The translations under genes were made by a program, and so were the position numbers. Shown here piece after piece: positions 60,511 through 64,000 of a stretch of DNA of 64,000 nucleotides. The stretch comes from Psychrobacillus sp042945595 (GTDB lineage Bacteria > Bacillota > Bacilli > Bacillales_A > Planococcaceae): positions 2,852,001 through 2,916,000 of the forward strand of contig NZ_CP168493.1 of assembly GCF_042945595.1 (NCBI RefSeq), in the 5' to 3' direction. Under the pieces are notes generated by a model. It saw only the letters and a program-made list of their open reading frames with translations, was not told the origin of the DNA and searched no databases. Every line of letters begins with the position of its first letter. Position 1 is the stretch's first letter.

Positions 60511-60834
60511 CTAATCTTTATCATAGTCCTTTTTAGAAACATCCTTTACATCTGTAAAGTCTGGTTCTTCACCAAGTTCAGTACCAAGATTAGGATTTCT
60601 GTAGCTTTTATGATCTCTGTCTGTAACTACATCTACGTCTCCAACTGGGTCAAACAGAAGTGGTAAGCAAAGTAGTCCACTTAAACCAACAAGACCAAAA
60701 ATAATTCTAGATAATCCTGTTGTCTCTCCACCAAAGATGGAGGAGACTAAATCGTACTTGAAAAATCCTATTAGACCCCAGTTGATCGCACCGATTATTA
60801 CTAATACTAAAGCAATCCGAGATATAATTCTCAT
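60511..60834 (-). CDS. DUF378 small membrane protein (YuzA-like) with acidic tail
   Basis: This 107-residue protein has two membrane spans, VLVIIGAINWGLIGFF and IIFGLVGLSGLLCLPLLF, with the INWGLIGFF signature of DUF378. The usual family member is about 75 residues; this one has an added charged tail of about 40 residues (DHKSYRNPNLGTELGEEPDF). AGGAGG precedes the ATG. It lies next to another small membrane protein. Function unknown, though small DUF378 proteins are often stress- or stationary-phase-linked. Confidence 0.85.
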   Translation of the reverse strand: MRIISRIALVLVIIGAINWGLIGFFKYDLVSSIFGGETTGLSRIIFGLVGLSGLLCLPLLFDPVGDVDVVTDRDHKSYRNPNLGTELGEEPDFTDVKDVSKKDYDKD

Positions 60835-60863
60835 GGATTAACACCTCCTTATTTTTTATGCAA

Positions 60864-60887
60864 AGGAAGGAAATAATGCCTTCCCTT
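60864..60887 (-). terminator. Hairpin after the 58-residue gene
   Basis: Minus strand: GGAAGG...CCTTCC, extended by AAGG/CCTT, then TTTGC. Confidence 0.55.
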
Positions 60888-60895
60888 ACGAATCT

Positions 60896-61072
60896 TTAGC
60901 GACGATGTTCGACTAAATCGATTGCCCCTAATACAATATGAGCTAAGCCAAAGCCAATAATCGAACCCGATATTAACGGTGAAATGCTTCTATTATTACG
61001 CAATACCACACCCGTAGTTGTTACGGCTGTTCCAAGTACCGTAGGGATTAAACCTTCTCGTAAATTCTCCAT
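60896..61072 (-). CDS. Small membrane protein of 58 residues (often misnamed asparagine synthase)
   Basis: This gene is short but has AAAGGAG eight bases before its ATG and a good hairpin after it. The product, ENLREGLIPTVLGTAVTTTG and on to FGLAHIVLGAIDLVEHRR, has two short hydrophobic segments. It matches a conserved family of Bacillales proteins of about 57 residues, some of which carry the wrong label asparagine synthase in databases; it shares nothing with that enzyme. The GFGLAHIVLGAIDL end is the family hallmark. It lies just upstream of the DUF378 gene. Function unknown. Confidence 0.75.
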   Translation of the reverse strand: MENLREGLIPTVLGTAVTTTGVVLRNNRSISPLISGSIIGFGLAHIVLGAIDLVEHRR

Positions 61073-61238
61073 AAAAACACTCCTTTCGTTAATTGCTATG
61101 ATTCGCCCTTATCTTTCGCAAATAACACCCGTTTAATACAGACCAATGAAATTAATGTTTTAAAGAAAATAATTTGTATTGGAGTTAATTTCATAAACAG
61201 CATTTAATTATTACAACACGAACAATACTTAATTTATT

Positions 61239-61307
61239 GATTGGAACGACAGGCGGTGAAGGCTCATCGCTCACCCCACGGAAAGAGTCCGCCTATAGCG
61301 GAAATCA
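61239..61307. repeat. GC-rich palindromic intergenic element, truncated copy 3
   Basis: Contains TGATTGGAACGACAGGCGG, a shortened middle and GGAAAGAGTCCGCC, TAGCGGAAATCA. The blocks match the ends of the copies at 19425 and 23184; about half of the middle is deleted. The rest of 61,073-61,434 holds nothing recognised. Confidence 0.75.
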
Positions 61308-61385
61308 TGCTGATGAAATTAATTCAATTTTTATTATTATGTGCAAAAGTTTTTAATTTATTTTCAATACGTTATTATTAAATGA

Positions 61386-61420
61386 AAAAAGTCGATATCC
61401 TTTCTGTTAAGGAATCGACT
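61386..61420 (-). terminator. Terminator of the DUF1835 gene
   Basis: Minus strand: GAGTCGATTCCTTAACAGAA, AGGATATCGACTTTTTT. Confidence 0.8.
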
Positions 61421-61434
61421 CTTCATTATACTGC

Positions 61435-62364
61435 TTAATTGGAAGCATCCTTTTGTATATGAACTCCTGCAATCCACCAATCGATTCCCACAAAATCCAA
61501 TCGATTTTTATTCCCGTTTAACACATCTAAACCGTGAGAAGTTAATTCTAACTTGGCATTTGACGAAGAAAGTTGATAATTTGGCAATGGAAGATCACTT
61601 GAAAGTAACGGATTCATTCCCTTCATTAATTCGTTTAAAATAGCAGCAAAATGCAAATCACTTAATCCGTCATTCACTCTTTTTTCAGTTACGATTTTAA
61701 ATAACTCGTAGAATTGGCTTACACCTTCATTAATTAGTTGTAGCGATAAAAATTCAATTTCATTTAGGCCCGTTTTTGAGGATGGAAAATAACTTTCATG
61801 CTCTATAAAAACTGGAAGTAGAAAAGGAAGAAAATGCTTTTCTGTTTGAATCCATTTTTTAATATCCTCTTTATTATTCGAGTTATATGCAATCCAACCT
61901 GAAACAGCCTCATGAATTTGTTCTTTTGTTATCTCTTTTTTATCATCTACTAGTGCCATTAATTGCTGGGAAGATAACTGACCCAATCCATGGAAAGGAT
62001 AAATGCCAGGGTATCGGTCAATACTTATCATTGATAGCTTTTCAAATCCCTTTGAGGATAGCTCTGTTAATAAATACATGAGCATTGTTTGGTCATACCG
62101 ATCATGCTCAAACCAAAGAACAACTTCATCATTTGTTGATATATTATTTAGAAGGTGATTTTGTTTTTCACAATTGGAAATAAAAAACGCAGAAGGAATA
62201 CTTAGTCTTTCCTCAAAAAAAATAGCACGCCTTTGTATTTGCTCCGTTTTTGACCAATCTAAACTTAAAGGTCCAAAATCGTACATTTCTCTCCATACAA
62301 TAATTTCTCCATCTATTCCTTGGATCTTATTTCCCACTGCATCACCATTCACAATATGTATCAT
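61435..62364 (-). CDS. DUF1835 domain protein
   Basis: This 309-residue soluble protein starts with IHIVNGDAVGNKIQGIDGEI, the hallmark of the DUF1835 family. WREMYDFGPLSLDWSK and VLWFEHDRYDQTMLMYLLTE follow. A C-terminal helical region (about 170-309) is similar to that of the DUF3658/DUF1835 pair. I chose the ATG at 62364, six bases after GGAGG; an ATG at 62370 overlaps that site. It is monocistronic with a good terminator. Function is unknown. Confidence 0.82.
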   Translation of the reverse strand: MIHIVNGDAVGNKIQGIDGEIIVWREMYDFGPLSLDWSKTEQIQRRAIFFEERLSIPSAFFISNCEKQNHLLNNISTNDEVVLWFEHDRYDQTMLMYLLTELSSKGFEKLSMISIDRYPGIYPFHGLGQLSSQQLMALVDDKKEITKEQIHEAVSGWIAYNSNNKEDIKKWIQTEKHFLPFLLPVFIEHESYFPSSKTGLNEIEFLSLQLINEGVSQFYELFKIVTEKRVNDGLSDLHFAAILNELMKGMNPLLSSDLPLPNYQLSSSNAKLELTSHGLDVLNGNKNRLDFVGIDWWIAGVHIQKDASN

Positions 62365-62442
62365 GAGCATCCTCCTTTATTTCTATTCTATTTCTTTTCT
62401 CTATTCTTCATTGGTTAAGGTTTTTCCTTTTTTAGTAATAAA

Positions 62443-62476
62443 AAAAAACGTCTCTATCCATTGTAGAAACGCTCTC
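62443..62476 (-). terminator. Terminator of the EamA transporter gene
   Basis: Minus strand: AGCGTTTCTACAATGGATAG, AGACGTTTTTTTTT; stem with G-T pairs and a long T-run. Confidence 0.7.
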
Positions 62477-62480
62477 TTAC

Positions 62481-63362
62481 TTAAATTATTTCTTCTATGC
62501 TTTTCTTTTTCAAAAAACCAAACTTCGTTTCAGATATTATAATTGCAAAAAGTATGAGAATTGCTCCGATAATCATTTTAAAAGTCATTACTTCACTTAA
62601 AATGACAATCGAAAATGCCATTCCCCAGAAGGATTCTGTTGATAAAATAATTGCTGCTTTTGTTTCCGAAATGTATTTCTGAGCAACTGTTTGCATTAAA
62701 AAAGCGATCGTAGTTGAAAAAACGCCTAGATAAAGTAGATTGAACATTCCTTCTGTTTCCAAAGAAAAAGAAGATTCCCCTCTAAACAGAATAACAGTAC
62801 ATCCAACAATAGCCGCCACTATCATTTGAACAATCGTAAGAGCAACTGGATCCTCATTTTTTACAAACTTAGATGTATAAAATATATGAAATGCAAAACA
62901 AATCGCACAACATATAGTTAGCATGTCCCCTATATTAATTTCAGAGGAAAACTTAAGAGATAATACCGCTATACCAATTACGGCCAGAATAGCACCAATT
63001 AATTCGAACATATCGATTTTCCTCTTATATAAGAAAAATCCTATAAAAGGTACAATTACAACGTTTACTGATGTTAAGAATGCATTTTTCGACGGAGTTG
63101 TATATTCCAGTCCTACAGTTTGAAGAGCAAAACCAATATATAGAATAATTCCTAATAACGTTCCTTTCATTAATATACTTTTATCTAGTTTCTTCAACTT
63201 TTTATGAAAGAAAATACTTAATATAACTGCACCAATTACGAACCGCCCCGCTAAAATTTGATAGGGAGTGTAGTATTCTAGCGATATGGCGGTCGAAACA
63301 AATCCACTTCCCCATATAATTGCTATAATAATCAACATTATTTCACCAATATATTTTTGCAT
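62481..63362 (-). CDS. EamA (DMT) family transporter
   Basis: This 293-residue membrane protein has ten predicted spans arranged as two EamA repeats (about 8-138 and 148-280). Typical segments are IIIAIIWGSGFVSTA in span one, TVGLEYTTPSKNAFLTSVNV with the conserved Pro-Ser, and FSTTIAFLMQTVAQKYISET. Drug/metabolite transporters of this group export amino acids or other small metabolites; the substrate is unknown. I chose the ATG at 63362; a TTG at 63374 is too close to the ribosome site. It is monocistronic. Confidence 0.88.
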   Translation of the reverse strand: MQKYIGEIMLIIIAIIWGSGFVSTAISLEYYTPYQILAGRFVIGAVILSIFFHKKLKKLDKSILMKGTLLGIILYIGFALQTVGLEYTTPSKNAFLTSVNVVIVPFIGFFLYKRKIDMFELIGAILAVIGIAVLSLKFSSEINIGDMLTICCAICFAFHIFYTSKFVKNEDPVALTIVQMIVAAIVGCTVILFRGESSFSLETEGMFNLLYLGVFSTTIAFLMQTVAQKYISETKAAIILSTESFWGMAFSIVILSEVMTFKMIIGAILILFAIIISETKFGFLKKKSIEEII

Positions 63363-63585
63363 GTAATTCACCAACCTTTTTTCAATATTCTTAGTATAAC
63401 GTAATATCTTTTAAAAAAAGTGACTAATTTCTACAATATTCGCACAAGTAGAAGAAGCTGCTATCAACTATGAAGTATTACGCCAAAAAATTCTCCTAAT
63501 GAACCAAATTTTCATTCATACTTTACAAAAGTGCATAAAAAAAAGACCATTATATTGGTCTTTTCATCAAAATATTCTTTTGAAT

Positions 63586-63867
63586 TTATAACCTAATAAA
63601 AACTTCTGTACCATCTTTTGCTTTAACGTCAACCAGATTAAGCCCTCTATGCCTTTTTAGTTCTTTCACAATTTCCTTCAGTTCACTTTTGTTAAGTTGT
63701 GGAATTGCAAATGACATTCCTTTTTCCTTCATACTTTCTATCGTCCATTTGTTTATCATTTTATTCAACAATTGTGAAGAAAGTATAGTAATACCGATGT
63801 TTAACACCAGATAAGGAACTGGAATGGAGAGTCTTACTGCTTTTGATTTCACTTTTACGTTTAGCAT
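63586..63867 (-). CDS. Small hypothetical protein of the YvlB-associated type
   Basis: This 93-residue protein has a hydrophobic central segment (PVPYLVLNIGITILSSQLL). A basic helix (KSELKEIVKELKRHRG) follows, and it ends with LVDVKAKDGTEVFIRL, a short beta-hairpin that is repeated in form at the end of the upstream gene (VDVRSANGDTISVTIE). Both look like parts of a sensor-like pair near YvlB-type genes, but I cannot name the family. The start is the ATG at 63867 with only a weak ribosome site, so it is probably coupled to the upstream gene ten bases away. Confidence 0.65.
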   Translation of the reverse strand: MLNVKVKSKAVRLSIPVPYLVLNIGITILSSQLLNKMINKWTIESMKEKGMSFAIPQLNKSELKEIVKELKRHRGLNLVDVKAKDGTEVFIRL

Positions 63868-63876
63868 ATGGGTACT

Positions 63877-64000
63877 CTATTCAATCGTAACGGAAATTGT
63901 GTCGCCATTTGCAGATCTAACATCGACAATTTGTCCGTCTAATTCATTTTCAATTGCATCAAGAATTAAACTAATATCGATATCCTTTACATATTTTTGC
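63877..64000 (-). CDS. Hypothetical protein, C-terminal end (cut by window edge)
   Basis: The last 40 codons of a minus-strand gene end at 63877 with KYVKDIDISLILDAIENEL, then VDVRSANGDTISVTIE. The start lies outside the window. The ending resembles the C-terminus of the neighbouring 93-residue protein (a DG-T or NG-T turn with VxVxxx), so the two are probably a related pair in one operon. Family and function cannot be assigned from this fragment. Confidence 0.6.
   Translation of the reverse strand, partial: QKYVKDIDISLILDAIENELDGQIVDVRSANGDTISVTIE

Overview
The window looks like a chromosome segment of a low-GC, Gram-positive spore-former relative in the Bacillales, most like the Psychrobacillus/Planococcaceae side of the family. 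This rests on gene order and gene content (cggR-gap-pgk; whiA-yvcK-rapZ with crh; lgt-hprK; comK; yndG-yndH-yndJ; ECF sigma with anti-sigma). No species-level marker was available, so the genus is an inference.

Region by region. Positions 1-2,800 carry the lower glycolysis operon cggR-gap-pgk (minus strand, pgk cut by the window edge), with a recognisable promoter and CggR operator. Positions 3,000-8,300 hold a glutaredoxin-like protein, a SigX-like ECF sigma/anti-sigma pair, a polyamine-type acetyltransferase, a LemA-TPM pair, a small catalase-like haem protein and tRNA-Arg(CCG). clpP (8,444) sits behind a CtsR box. Positions 9,680-16,030 are the crh/whiA/yvcK/rapZ/nudix block, trxB and a large TPR protein. 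Positions 16,200-22,820 are a histidine operon in the order hisZ-G-D-(680 bp)-B-A-F-IE. It has no hisH between hisB and hisA, and a TrpR-type palindrome lies at its promoter. Positions 23,400-29,100 hold yvoF-ppaX-yvoD-lgt-hprK, a spore-type amidase and a YvlB-like protein. Positions 29,200-37,850 hold uvrBA with a LexA box, an IDEAL-domain protein, comK, a YhjD-like protein, an EAL-HDOD protein and an enoyl-CoA hydratase. Positions 38,100-43,700 hold a membrane-anchored FAD oxidase with a half-size MFS protein, and a yndGHJ operon whose yndG is frameshifted.

The most unusual part is about 43,700-55,600. Some fifteen small genes (lipoproteins, membrane proteins, GNAT acetyltransferases, a Sel1 protein) all lie on the minus strand. 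Most are separated by a copy of a roughly 80-bp two-hairpin repeat that often supplies or abuts the stop codon. The layout resembles an integron cassette array, but no tyrosine integrase is visible. The array is bracketed by inverted copies of a roughly 40-bp sequence. Three copies of a roughly 195-bp element are spliced into the same point of the repeat tail. An IS110/IS1111-family element is inserted exactly at a CT dinucleotide inside one repeat. Its non-coding end contains two folded loops whose guide-like segments match the target repeat and the element's own ends, the layout expected of a bridge/seek RNA.

Positions 56,000-64,000 return to ordinary accessory genes: two methyltransferases, an HExxH protein, an amidase, a nudix hydrolase, small membrane proteins, a DUF1835 protein and an EamA transporter.

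Intergenic DNA carries several repeat families. These include arrays with an exact 21-bp period at three loci, a 103-bp repeat that is itself built of 21-bp subunits, a structured element of about 149 bp, and three copies of a GC-rich palindromic element. Several genes show frameshifts or lack a canonical start codon at the position indicated by the Shine-Dalgarno sequence.
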